In this document: positions 41,545-50,156 of the stretch, in pieces | How positions within the stretch are numbered: the stretch's first letter is position 1 | How the letters are laid out: every line of letters begins with the position of its first letter | Assembly (NCBI GenBank): GCA_026000155.1 | Contig: BNYG01000007.1 | Span: 7,575 to 71,574 of the forward strand | Direction: 5' to 3' | From: Bacteroidia bacterium | Lineage (GTDB): Bacteria; Bacteroidota; Bacteroidia; Bacteroidales; Azobacteroidaceae | DNA length: 64,000 nt | The notes under the pieces: model-generated | Databases searched by the model: none | What the model saw: the letters and a program-made list of their open reading frames with translations, nothing else | What the model was told of the DNA's origin: nothing | Translations under genes and position numbers: made by a program

Positions 41545-42729
41545 ATGAATTCAGAAAAAACAAAATTAAGTATTTGGTTTTTTATTTGCATATTTATTGT
41601 TTCATGCAATAAAAATAAAGATAACCATGAATTATCTGATGAATATTCATTAGTAAAAAACACCGAAAAGACACATGTTTTCAAAATTGGAAACGATGTT
41701 CATTATTTAACAATCAGTTTATTCCCTTTTAAAGATGCTGGAGGGAATAAATATCTAACTTTTCAAAATGGAGTAAGTAACGAAATATTATTTTATAATA
41801 TGGAAAATCCAAATTTATTATTCAAAGTAACTCCAACTATAGAAGGTCCAAATGGCGTTGGCATGTTTCTTGGATATCATATTGAAGATATTGACAAAAT
41901 TTATTTAACTGTACCGGGAAGGCCTGTATTATTTCAAATAAATAAGAATGGAGATATTTTGCAAAAAATTGAATATGAAAAAACAGATAATGACAAACCC
42001 ATAATTCCTTTTTTTCTTTCCACCTCAGATGTCTATTCACCACTCATAATAATAAATAATAATTTTTATTTTACTCAAATGCGTAATCATTCATTAACCT
42101 TAACAGCGAGCCCTGTTTCAGGCTATATTGATACATTAACACATTCAGTGAACGTATTACCCTTTTATTTTCCACCTATAATGAATGACCAAGACATTGC
42201 TAAATATACTATGGGTAATGAATTATGCTTTAGTAGAATATTTGATGGAAATAAATTTATATATTCTTTCTTCCTGGACGAATATATCTACTCAACCTCA
42301 ATTAATCATGAGATAGTAGATAAAAAAAGGGTCAACAGCAGATATATGAACAAATTGTATAAACCCCAAACACGTCCGGAAGAGATTCAATCAGGACTAA
42401 AAAAATTATGCGAAATAGCTATTTATGGAAATTTAATTTATGACCAATATCGTCAAGTGTATTATCGCGTAGCTTATCCTGAAACCGAAATGGAGGAAGA
42501 TGCAGATTATTTGGAAATTTATAGAACAGGACGTAAAAAATTCTCTATAATCATATTAGATAAAAATATGAATATCATAGGAGAAACATTGTTCCCTGAA
42601 TATACTTATATATCAAATGCTGTATTTGTAGATGAAGATGGTTTGCACATAAGAACTAATCATCAAAAAAATCCGGATTTTCAGGAAAATTTATTTATTT
42701 TTGATTGTTTTGAATTGTCAAAAAAATAA
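41545..42729 (+). CDS. DUF4221-family lipoprotein
   Basis: About 394 aa from ATG 41545; a TTG eight codons upstream overlaps the -7 element and is rejected. The lipoprotein signal is TKLSIWFFICIFIVSCNKN. The body looks like a beta-propeller, with KYLTFQNGVSNEILFYNMEN and GVGMFLGYHIEDIDKIYLTV, then RPVLFQINKNGDILQKIEYE, matching DUF4221/6-bladed-propeller lipoproteins of Bacteroidota. Function is unknown. The gene is visibly AT-richer than the PUL enzymes around it, reads against them, and separates the kduI operon from the GH88-GH92 pair. It may be an insertion unrelated to the PUL. Confidence 0.75.
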   Translation: MNSEKTKLSIWFFICIFIVSCNKNKDNHELSDEYSLVKNTEKTHVFKIGNDVHYLTISLFPFKDAGGNKYLTFQNGVSNEILFYNMENPNLLFKVTPTIEGPNGVGMFLGYHIEDIDKIYLTVPGRPVLFQINKNGDILQKIEYEKTDNDKPIIPFFLSTSDVYSPLIIINNNFYFTQMRNHSLTLTASPVSGYIDTLTHSVNVLPFYFPPIMNDQDIAKYTMGNELCFSRIFDGNKFIYSFFLDEYIYSTSINHEIVDKKRVNSRYMNKLYKPQTRPEEIQSGLKKLCEIAIYGNLIYDQYRQVYYRVAYPETEMEEDADYLEIYRTGRKKFSIIILDKNMNIIGETLFPEYTYISNAVFVDEDGLHIRTNHQKNPDFQENLFIFDCFELSKK

Positions 42730-42762
42730 ATAACTACTTCTAAAGAAAACAAATTGACAAAC

Positions 42763-42855
42763 ATGAGCAATACTTGGAAATCCTTTTTCAGTAACTTGCG
42801 CTTCGGCGTTAAAGTATCTGTTATTGCCATTTTAGGAGAAAAACCGCTTATTTGA
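42763..42855 (+). pseudogene. Possible truncated gene start (30 codons)
   Basis: An ATG at 42763 opens a short frame beginning MSNTWKSFFSNLRFGVKVSV and ending at TGA 42855, overlapping the end of the minus-strand GH88 gene. It looks like the N-terminus of a larger protein cut off by the junction with the PUL rather than a complete peptide. I cannot identify the parent family. Confidence 0.25.
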
Positions 42856-44041
42856 GCAATTCCCGAAATCTTAGTAATGCTTCGATATAGTAATAATCGG
42901 CATAAGTAAGCGGTACATCTATTTCCGAATGGTTGGGCTTGTGTCCTACCGAATGTTTGAGAATAAAATTGCCGTTGCTTCCTTTTTCTGCAAAATATTC
43001 CGGGGACGAAAGGGTGCGTATCTGCGTTTCGGCCACATCCAAATATCTTTTGGCATCGGAGGCATCTACATATCCGCTCAGTTCGATAAGCGCCGAAGCA
43101 ATGACTGCGCCCGCCGAAGCATCGCGCAAGGCATCGGGTATAGCGGGGTCATTGAAATCCCAATACGGAATTTTATCAGCCGGAAGATTGGGATGGTTCA
43201 GGATAAAGCCGGCAATGTGCTTGGCTTGTTCCAGGTATTTCAAATCTTGGGTTTCGCGATACATAAGGGTATATCCGTAGAGTCCCCATGCCTGTCCGCG
43301 CGCCCAAGCCGATTCGTCGGCATAGCCCTGATGAGTGTTTTTCTTTTCCGCCTGTCCGGTAATCGTATCATACGAAACCACATGGTAGGTACTGTAATCG
43401 GGACGGAAATGGTTTTCGAGCGTTTTGTCGGCATGTGTGATGCTGATGTCCCGGTATTTGGGGTCGCCCGAAACTTTGGTTGCCCAGAACAGCAATTCCA
43501 GATTCATCATATTGTCGATAATCACCGGATATTGCCATTGGTCTTTGTGGGAATCCCACGATTTGATGGCTCCGGTCACCGGATTGAAACGGCTGCTCAG
43601 CGATTCTGCTCCGGTGAGCAAAATGCTTTGATAAGCGGTGTCGCCGGTAAGCCGGAGTCCGTTGCCGAAAGAGCAATACAACATGAATCCGAGGTCGTGC
43701 GTTCCCTTATTGTATTTTTCTTTTTCGATACGGGCGGTATAATTTTTGGCATACGCCAACAGGGCGGGGTCGTTGCTGTACTGGTACAAATACCATAAGG
43801 TGCCCGGCACAAAACCACTTACCCATCCGCCGGAAGAAGTAGTACGTAATTTTCCTTCGGCATCCATGCTTACCGGTAATTTATCTGGTTGATCAATCAG
43901 CGACTCGGCCATCCCTGCATATTGTTGCAGGGAACGGTCGAGCCGGTCGGTAATCAGATTTTCCATGGACTCTTGCTTCGGCGCGCATGCAATGAACAAT
44001 ACGCTTGTAATGAAACAGATATAAATAGATTTTATTTTCAT
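42848..44041 (-). CDS. GH88 unsaturated glucuronyl hydrolase
   Basis: A 397-aa lipoprotein (signal ending FIAC). The (alpha/alpha)6 barrel carries the two catalytic Asp residues: D116 in GTHDLGFMLYC and D176 in PVIIDNMMNLELLFW, separated as in known unsaturated glucuronyl hydrolases. WARGQAWGLYGYTLMYR and DASAGAVIASALIELS are further family hallmarks. It hydrolyses delta-4,5-unsaturated glucuronic or galacturonic acid from the ends of lyase-generated oligosaccharides, feeding kduI. It starts 11 bp after the GH92-fusion gene, so both come from one transcript. Confidence 0.93.
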   Translation of the reverse strand: MKIKSIYICFITSVLFIACAPKQESMENLITDRLDRSLQQYAGMAESLIDQPDKLPVSMDAEGKLRTTSSGGWVSGFVPGTLWYLYQYSNDPALLAYAKNYTARIEKEKYNKGTHDLGFMLYCSFGNGLRLTGDTAYQSILLTGAESLSSRFNPVTGAIKSWDSHKDQWQYPVIIDNMMNLELLFWATKVSGDPKYRDISITHADKTLENHFRPDYSTYHVVSYDTITGQAEKKNTHQGYADESAWARGQAWGLYGYTLMYRETQDLKYLEQAKHIAGFILNHPNLPADKIPYWDFNDPAIPDALRDASAGAVIASALIELSGYVDASDAKRYLDVAETQIRTLSSPEYFAEKGSNGNFILKHSVGHKPNHSEIDVPLTYADYYYIEALLRFRELLK

Positions 44042-44052
44042 TTCAGAATTTT

Positions 44053-47000
44053 TTAATTGTGTTTATTGGCAATAATGGTATTTCCATTGACAAGCGCATC
44101 TTCCGCTTTACCAATATAAATACCATACTCGCCATTGTTTTGAGATAAATTATCTTTGACTGTTATTTTGCGTGAGCCATCCATTTCAGCATCGAAAGAA
44201 ATTCCGTTCGCATCATTTCCTTCCGTCAGGTTATTGATGACTTGAATATTTTCGCTTTCGGTACACCGGATGCCTGACAATTGGTTACGTGCCGCTTCAT
44301 TACCTGTGATAATGACATTCCGGGCAAATGTCAGGTTGATGCCGTTGCCCCAAGGGGAGGTATCAAACCGGCTGTCTTTTACTTCGCAATTATCGACATG
44401 CGACAACAGAAGGTTGTGATGAAAACCGGCGCCCGGCACCACGCTGGCGCCGTTGTCGCTAAAGTCGCAACGAATAATCTTGACGCCGGATGCTCCCCAA
44501 ACAGAAACGCCGCTGCGTGTACAGTTTTGTACGGTCAGGTTTTCAAAACGAATGTTTTTCATTTGTCCGTCTGTCAGCCCAAAGAACAGGATGCCTTCAC
44601 GAGCCGGCGCATTCATGTACGAACGGTTTCTCCGGTCGTGGTTGGGGTCGTTGTTGGTGACTGTATTGGTGGCTCCCTCGAGCAACAAATCCCGGATCAC
44701 TACATCGTGCATATCCCTTTCGGCATTGGCGAGCGTTTGCCCGCCTGCGCGGGGCGACAAGAAAAGGATGGATTTTTTTCCCTGTCCGGCGAGTGTAAGA
44801 CCGCTCTTGAGCATCAGGGTTTTGGATAGCGTATGAACGCCTTCCGTCAGCACTATCCATTTGCCGGTATTGGCATACTTGTCGATGACTTCCTGAATCG
44901 AATCGCCAGGGTGAACAAATACAGCATCTTGAGGCGGTGTGGCGGTGGCATTATCCAATGCGCCCGTTTGCGAAGGCAACAAAGCCCTTTTTTCCGGAAC
45001 AAGCGATTGAGTGCCGGAGGCATTTGCTGTATTTGCTCTCAGAGAGGTTAGCACACCGATAGAAGATTTAGCACGAGTTTTGGTATCAATCACTTGATGG
45101 ATATAAGGAAGTTCGATGCCTTTTTCCGACAAATAATGATTGTAAATAGATTCATAGATGTCTCTGAATGGTTCTTTATCGCGTTGAGATAAAACGCCGA
45201 AAACCGGGATGTCGCCTCCCAACAGGAACTTGGCCGTATATTCAAAACCGTTGGCCAAGCGGTCGTTGGCCACACTGTAAAAATCCAAGCCTTGTGTCCA
45301 TGCCGTTTGAGCCGCTTTGGCAAATTCGCCGATACCCAATTGCACGTGTCCCCAGTCGCGGGTAGTTTCCTGACATTGTCCGGTAGGATACAGGTATTTG
45401 GTGATGCCCGAATTGCCTATTCCGCGGTAATACCGGTCAACGGCGCGTTCAAACATTTCGTGGTCGTCGGTATAAATAGCGATGCAAAGAATGGTATTGA
45501 TGATGGACGCATCCCAATTGCCGTTGGCTTCGGTAAAGAAATCTTTGATGGTAGGATAGAATACCGACAACACCAATTGCTTGAATTGCTTTTGGTCTTT
45601 TTCCGCCCAATGGGAATGGGTATGTTTGATAATTTCTGCCGCGTTCAAAAAGTTGGGACTGAACAACCCCACATTTAATTTGGCATTGTTTTCATCAAAA
45701 TTCCACAACCGGTACGACCAGGCATTCAGTATTTCAATGGCTTTGCGGGCGTAAGTTTCCTCTTCGGTAATATACCACATCAAAGCGTGGTTGTAGGCTG
45801 CGTTGGCGCTCCGCTCGTATTCGCGTCCGCCCATGCTGTTGGCTCCATAAGGGCCAACGGAAACCGACGTTACCGGCGACGGCTCAAAGTCGAGGGAAGT
45901 TTGTTTTTTCAGATTTTCGAAAGCCGTTTTCCAAGGCTCCTTGCCTGCCGATACCATTTGTTTCATATAATCCAAATCTTCGCGGCTTTGCGCCATTCCC
46001 GGATGACGGAAAGATGCAGTTGATTGAGTCGATTTTCCAAAATTATAATTGGGTTGTTTTCCCATCCGGATAACCATTTTTCCACCTTGTGTAATATCGC
46101 TGTGTTTCAAAGTGCTGGAATTATGCTGTTTTCCATTCAACTCTATGCTTTGGATATAGATATTGGTGGGGGAATTATCAATCGCTTCTATCACAAATTG
46201 TTTTCCGTCAGCGAGTTGTATAGTGGCTTTGTCAAACAGGGGACTTCCGATGATGTACTCGCCGGAAGCCGTAAATACAGGATAAAAGCCCAAAGACGAC
46301 AAGACATACCATCCCGACATCTGTCCGCAATCTTCATTTCCGATAATTCCGTCCGGTTGGTCGGTATAAAATTCTTTCAGGATTTTGCGAGTCAATCGAG
46401 CCGTTTTCCATTGTTGCCCGACATACGCATACAAATACGTAATGTGATGACTGGGTTCGTTGCCATGCGCATATTGCCCGATGCAACCGGTCAAATCCAC
46501 CAGCACATCCGGGTCGGACTTGTCATTTTCGAGCGAGAAGAAAGTATCCAAGCGGTCGATAAAGGCTTCTTTGCCTCCCAACATTTCAACCAAACCGCTC
46601 ACATCTTGCGGCGCCAGCCAGAGGTATTGCCAAGCATTGCCTTCGGCATAATCGGTTGCCCAAGGGCGTACGGATTTGAGCGGGTCAAAAACCGGATTCC
46701 AAGAGCCGTCGGCCATTTTTCCATGGATAAATCCCACTTCTTTATCGTAATAGAGTTTGTAATTTTGTGCGCGTTTCCAAAAATAGTCGTAATCTTCCGT
46801 TTTGCCCAGACTTTTGGCCATCATGGCGATACTGGCATCCCCAACCGCATATTCAAGCGCGGTAGAAACCGGACGATTTTTCATTACATCGGAAGGAATC
46901 GGTTTCAAATCTCTTACATAATCTAATCCGCGAATGTCACTCATGGCGGTTGCTTTCATTGCCTGATAAGCTCTTTCGGCATCAAACCCTTTACAACCTT

Positions 47001-48261
47001 TCAAATAGGCTTCGGCAATCACCTGAAAACTGTTGATGCCCACCATGGTGCCGGTTTCGTATCCGCGCAAATGCCAAATCGGCAAGGCGCCGGTTTGGTC
47101 GAAAACGGCCAGCATACTGTTGACGAAATCCCCGACTCGGTCGGGATTCGTAATGGTGAATACCGGATGAGCGGCGCGATACGTGTCCCACAAAGAAAAA
47201 ATTGTATAGTTGTTGAAAGGCGCTTTTTTATACACTTTCCAATCTGCGCCCATGTAATCGCCGTTGTGGTCGTTGAACAACGACGGATGGATCATCAGGT
47301 GGTACATCGAGGTATAAAATATTCGTTTATCGGCTTCGTTTTTTGTTTCGACTTCAATTTTGGACAGTTCTTTTTCCCATTTTTCTTCGGCTTGTTTTTT
47401 GATTTTTTCAAAATTCCAATCCGGTATTTCAGCTTTAATGTTTGCCAAGGCATTGTCGGCGCTGACAGGAGATATGCCCACTTTCAACGATACGGCGCCC
47501 GGCGATTGGACAAAACTAATCAAACCTTTGATGGAAACGCCTTTTCCCTTTTTTCCGGAAACCGGTTTGGAGTCGTCGTAAACGACAAAATCGCTCAATG
47601 GAACGGACGATTGGATGGCAAAAAATACTTGCTGTTTTTTCGCCCAACCGGAGGATGAACGGTAGCCTTTGAGCGTATATTTATCCACTTGTTCGATATA
47701 CGATTCGGTTGCCTTGTCGTTGATTCCTTCATCCAAGTCGATAATGATGCGGGCGTTATTTCCCGAAGGAAAAGTATACCGGTGAAAACCGGCGCGTTCG
47801 GTAGCCGTCAATTCCACTTCCACACCGTAATCATCTAATTTTACGGCGTAATATCCCGGTTGCGCCTGTTCGTTTTGATGCGAAAAGAGCGAAGCATATC
47901 CGCTGAATCGTTTGGTTTCAACACCTTTATTCAATTGAACATCACCCATATAGGGCATAATCAGAATGTCGCCTAAATCACCGATTCCGGTACCGCTCAG
48001 ATGCAGTTGCGGAAAACCAATAATGACACTGTCCCTGTAATTGTATCCGGAGCACCAATCCCAACCTTTAAAGAAATTGGATGGTCCTACCTGAACAGCT
48101 CCGAAAGGAACGCTGGCGCCTACAAACACATGTCCGTGCCCTCCGGAGCCGATAAACGGATCAACATAACCGGTGTAATGCTGGGCGTTGGCAATCTTGA
48201 CGCTGATTGCTAAGAATAGCATCAAAAAAGACTTGAAGAATACTAAATTTTTAGTTATCAT
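44053..48261 (-). CDS. Three-module protein: GH92 alpha-mannosidase, alginate-lyase-like domain, right-handed beta-helix
   Basis: 1402 aa with a signal peptide (FLMLFLAISVKIANA). Residues about 27-745 are a complete GH92 alpha-mannosidase. Markers are YVDPFIGSGGHGHVFVGASV, the acid region YAHGNEPSHHITYLYAYVGQ and IIGNEDCGQMSGWYVLSSLG. About 750-1070 match an alginate-lyase-family (PF05426-like) alpha/alpha toroid with FRHPGMAQSREDLDYMKQ, ANGNWDASIINTILCIAIY and QETTRDWGHVQLGIGEF. About 1105-1402 are a right-handed parallel beta-helix with repeated turns such as VSVWGASGVKIIRCDFSDNG and NNGEYGIYIGKAEDALVNGN. No stop or frameshift separates the modules. A single chain could cut mannosides and eliminate at uronates of the same glycan. 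GH92 is Ca-dependent and exo-acting by family. Coupled to GH88 (11 bp). Confidence 0.85.
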   Translation of the reverse strand: MITKNLVFFKSFLMLFLAISVKIANAQHYTGYVDPFIGSGGHGHVFVGASVPFGAVQVGPSNFFKGWDWCSGYNYRDSVIIGFPQLHLSGTGIGDLGDILIMPYMGDVQLNKGVETKRFSGYASLFSHQNEQAQPGYYAVKLDDYGVEVELTATERAGFHRYTFPSGNNARIIIDLDEGINDKATESYIEQVDKYTLKGYRSSSGWAKKQQVFFAIQSSVPLSDFVVYDDSKPVSGKKGKGVSIKGLISFVQSPGAVSLKVGISPVSADNALANIKAEIPDWNFEKIKKQAEEKWEKELSKIEVETKNEADKRIFYTSMYHLMIHPSLFNDHNGDYMGADWKVYKKAPFNNYTIFSLWDTYRAAHPVFTITNPDRVGDFVNSMLAVFDQTGALPIWHLRGYETGTMVGINSFQVIAEAYLKGCKGFDAERAYQAMKATAMSDIRGLDYVRDLKPIPSDVMKNRPVSTALEYAVGDASIAMMAKSLGKTEDYDYFWKRAQNYKLYYDKEVGFIHGKMADGSWNPVFDPLKSVRPWATDYAEGNAWQYLWLAPQDVSGLVEMLGGKEAFIDRLDTFFSLENDKSDPDVLVDLTGCIGQYAHGNEPSHHITYLYAYVGQQWKTARLTRKILKEFYTDQPDGIIGNEDCGQMSGWYVLSSLGFYPVFTASGEYIIGSPLFDKATIQLADGKQFVIEAIDNSPTNIYIQSIELNGKQHNSSTLKHSDITQGGKMVIRMGKQPNYNFGKSTQSTASFRHPGMAQSREDLDYMKQMVSAGKEPWKTAFENLKKQTSLDFEPSPVTSVSVGPYGANSMGGREYERSANAAYNHALMWYITEEETYARKAIEILNAWSYRLWNFDENNAKLNVGLFSPNFLNAAEIIKHTHSHWAEKDQKQFKQLVLSVFYPTIKDFFTEANGNWDASIINTILCIAIYTDDHEMFERAVDRYYRGIGNSGITKYLYPTGQCQETTRDWGHVQLGIGEFAKAAQTAWTQGLDFYSVANDRLANGFEYTAKFLLGGDIPVFGVLSQRDKEPFRDIYESIYNHYLSEKGIELPYIHQVIDTKTRAKSSIGVLTSLRANTANASGTQSLVPEKRALLPSQTGALDNATATPPQDAVFVHPGDSIQEVIDKYANTGKWIVLTEGVHTLSKTLMLKSGLTLAGQGKKSILFLSPRAGGQTLANAERDMHDVVIRDLLLEGATNTVTNNDPNHDRRNRSYMNAPAREGILFFGLTDGQMKNIRFENLTVQNCTRSGVSVWGASGVKIIRCDFSDNGASVVPGAGFHHNLLLSHVDNCEVKDSRFDTSPWGNGINLTFARNVIITGNEAARNQLSGIRCTESENIQVINNLTEGNDANGISFDAEMDGSRKITVKDNLSQNNGEYGIYIGKAEDALVNGNTIIANKHN

Positions 48262-48305
48262 GATATTATATTAAATGGTTAAGCTACTTCCCGTTTTTCA
48301 GACAG

Positions 48306-48338
48306 AAAATATACCCAACTGAAGGGTCTCTTTTCAAA
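48306..48338 (-). promoter_or_regulatory. Putative promoter of the GH92-fusion/GH88 operon
   Basis: On the minus strand TTTG (48335-48338), a 21 bp spacer, then TATATTTT (48306-48313), one mismatch from TAnnTTTG. The ATG is 45 bp downstream. The rest of the 288 bp gap to the HU gene holds a doubtful short frame and the HU terminator. Confidence 0.5.
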
Positions 48339-48393
48339 CTTTGGGTGTAAATTTACGGATTAATTTTCTTTTTTTATTCATCTCAAGAAGAAA

Positions 48394-48492
48394 ATGGACA
48401 TAAACAATCCTATTTCAGTAGAGAATTTCAAGGATGGAGAAGGATTGGGACAGTTTCAAGTTTTATCAGGTCTTCGTTATTATCTAAAATAA
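48394..48492 (+). other. Doubtful 32-codon open frame
   Basis: ATG 48394 follows a purine-rich AAGAAGAAA and opens a frame starting MDINNPISVENFKDGEGLGQ and ending RYYLK-stop. It could be a microprotein or a fragment of a lost gene. Its last codons overlap the left arm of the HU terminator, which argues against it. No family recognised. Confidence 0.2.
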
Positions 48493-48538
48493 AAGCTGCT
48501 GCGTTTAATTTTGTAATGAAAAACAGTAGCTTTTATTT
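48487..48538 (-). terminator. Terminator of the HU-family gene
   Basis: A 15 bp stem, AAATAAAAGCTGCTG against CAGTAGCTTTTATTT, with one G-U pair, located 12 bp beyond the HU stop on the minus strand. A T-rich tract follows in that direction, and the stem's symmetry would let it act both ways. Confidence 0.75.
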
Positions 48539-48549
48539 CAGGAAACGGA

Positions 48550-48816
48550 TTACCAGGAAGTAAATTCTGCACCCGGTTTGAATTTGACCACTTTTTTAGC
48601 AGCAATCTTAATCGGAGCTTTTGTTTGGGGATTCACTCCTTGTCTTTCCGCTTTTTCTACTACCTGATAGGTACCATGACCTACCAAGGTTAATTTACCT
48701 CCATTTTTGAGTTCTTTGGAAACTGTGGTCAGGAAACCTTCTAAGGCTCTCTTGGAATCGGCTTTACTAAGTCCCGATTCGTTTGCCATTGCGGCAATTA
48801 ATTCTGTTTTATTCAT
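48550..48816 (-). CDS. HU-family histone-like DNA-binding protein
   Basis: 88 aa from ATG 48816 (MNKTELIAAMANESGLSKAD), the standard HU start; an upstream ATG would add an improbable leader. The beta-arm signature is GKLTLVGHGTYQVVEKAERQ, followed by GVNPQTKAPIKIAAKKVVKF and KPGAEF near the end. It bends and compacts DNA as a dimer. It is monocistronic with a strong terminator. Confidence 0.95.
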   Translation of the reverse strand: MNKTELIAAMANESGLSKADSKRALEGFLTTVSKELKNGGKLTLVGHGTYQVVEKAERQGVNPQTKAPIKIAAKKVVKFKPGAEFTSW

Positions 48817-48922
48817 AATAAAATTGAATAAGTAGTATGAAACATTAAAATACAATTTATAGTACAACAAATAACGTTCCAAAAATGTTGCTTGTACGGT
48901 ATTTTTATCGTTAAACTTGTAT

Positions 48923-48930
48923 TATCTTTG
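48923..48930 (+). promoter_or_regulatory. -7 element of the MalY/PatB-type gene
   Basis: TATCTTTG, a full match to TAnnTTTG, 22 bp upstream of ATG 48953. No good -33 element is visible at 19-21 bp. Confidence 0.5.
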
Positions 48931-48952
48931 CCGAAAAAAGAGGAAAATAGCA

Positions 48953-50137
48953 ATGTTATCATTTAATTTTGATGAAATAATAGACAGGCGAGGCACGGGC
49001 GCTTTGAAAACCGATGCCTTGCGGGAGCGTTACGGTCATCCGGATTTAATTCCGCTTTGGGTGGCGGATATGGATTTTAAATGCGGGGATTTTATTATTG
49101 ATGCACTCAAAAAACGTTGTGACGAGGGTATTTTCGGTTATACGCTGCCTTCCGAAGCCTACTATCAATCCATTGTCCGGTGGCTGAAAGAAAATCATGG
49201 ATGGACGATTGAAAAAGAATGGTTTTCGTTTATTCCCGGCGTGGTCAAAGGCATTGCTTTTGCCGTCATGCACTTTACCAATCCGAATGATAAGGTGATT
49301 ATCCAACCGCCTGTGTATCATCCTTTCCGCTTAGTTCCTACGATGCACCACCGGCAAGTAGTCAATAATCCTTTGATAGTAGAAAACGGACGTTATCGAA
49401 TGGATTTGGATGGTTTGCGCAAGCTGATTGACAAAGATTGCAAGGTGTTGATATTGTCTAATCCGCATAATCCGGTCGGAATTACCTGGGACAAAGATAC
49501 TTTGAAGGAATTGGCAACTATCTGCTATGAAAATCATATTTTGGCGCTTGCCGATGAAATACATTCCGATATGGCGATATTTGGTCATACACATATCTCG
49601 TTTGCTACCGTTTCCGAACAGGCCGCGCAAAACAGTATTACGTTTATGGCTCCCAGTAAAACGTTCAATATAGCCGGAATCGTCAGCTCTTATTCGATTA
49701 TTCCCAATGAAAAAATCCGGAATTCCTTTTATTCTTTCCTGCATGCGAGCGAATTGGACGAAGGCACTATTTTTGCTTATACGGCTACGCAAGCGGCTTA
49801 TACTCATGGATTTGAATGGAAAAAGCAAATGCTCCGGTATGTAGAGGGAAATATACAATTTGTGGATAACTATTTAAAAGAAAACATTCCGCAAATCAAA
49901 GTCTTTATCCCCGAAGCCTCTTTTTTGGTATGGCTGGATTGCCGGGAATTGGGCTTGAACCAAAAGGATTTGAATGCCTTATTTGTGAACGAAGCGGGCT
50001 TGGCTTTGAACGACGGGGAAATGTTTGGCAAAGAAGGAATTGGATTTATGCGGATGAATGTGGGTTGTCCCCGTACAATATTAGCGCAAGCATTGAATAA
50101 TCTGAAAAATATTTCGTATTTTCGCAACCGGATTTGA
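48953..50137 (+). CDS. MalY/PatB-type PLP-dependent C-S lyase/aminotransferase
   Basis: About 394 aa from ATG 48953 (MLSFNFDEIIDRRGTGALKT). It is a fold-type I class I/II aminotransferase. PHNPVGITW, the PLP-phosphate and ring contacts around DEIHSDM, and the Schiff-base Lys in FMAPSKTFNIAGIVSSYSII are in order. The start FDEIIDRRGTGALKTD and the HSD triad place it with cystathionine beta-lyase-type PatB/MalY proteins rather than true aspartate aminotransferases. It likely cleaves cystathionine or cysteine S-conjugates in the cytosol. speA starts 19 bp downstream. Confidence 0.88.
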   Translation: MLSFNFDEIIDRRGTGALKTDALRERYGHPDLIPLWVADMDFKCGDFIIDALKKRCDEGIFGYTLPSEAYYQSIVRWLKENHGWTIEKEWFSFIPGVVKGIAFAVMHFTNPNDKVIIQPPVYHPFRLVPTMHHRQVVNNPLIVENGRYRMDLDGLRKLIDKDCKVLILSNPHNPVGITWDKDTLKELATICYENHILALADEIHSDMAIFGHTHISFATVSEQAAQNSITFMAPSKTFNIAGIVSSYSIIPNEKIRNSFYSFLHASELDEGTIFAYTATQAAYTHGFEWKKQMLRYVEGNIQFVDNYLKENIPQIKVFIPEASFLVWLDCRELGLNQKDLNALFVNEAGLALNDGEMFGKEGIGFMRMNVGCPRTILAQALNNLKNISYFRNRI

Positions 50138-50156
50138 TATAAAAAAGAAGATTGAG

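Noticed and set aside
46024-46926. 300-codon plus-strand frame antisense to the GH92 fusion gene
   Set aside because: Mirror frame of a long, well-supported enzyme gene; composition is as expected for antisense of coding DNA.
48394-48492. Small RNA or riboswitch in the gap between HU and the GH92 fusion
   Set aside because: Apart from the HU terminator hairpin and a doubtful short frame I see no conserved riboswitch core or promoter-terminator pair.
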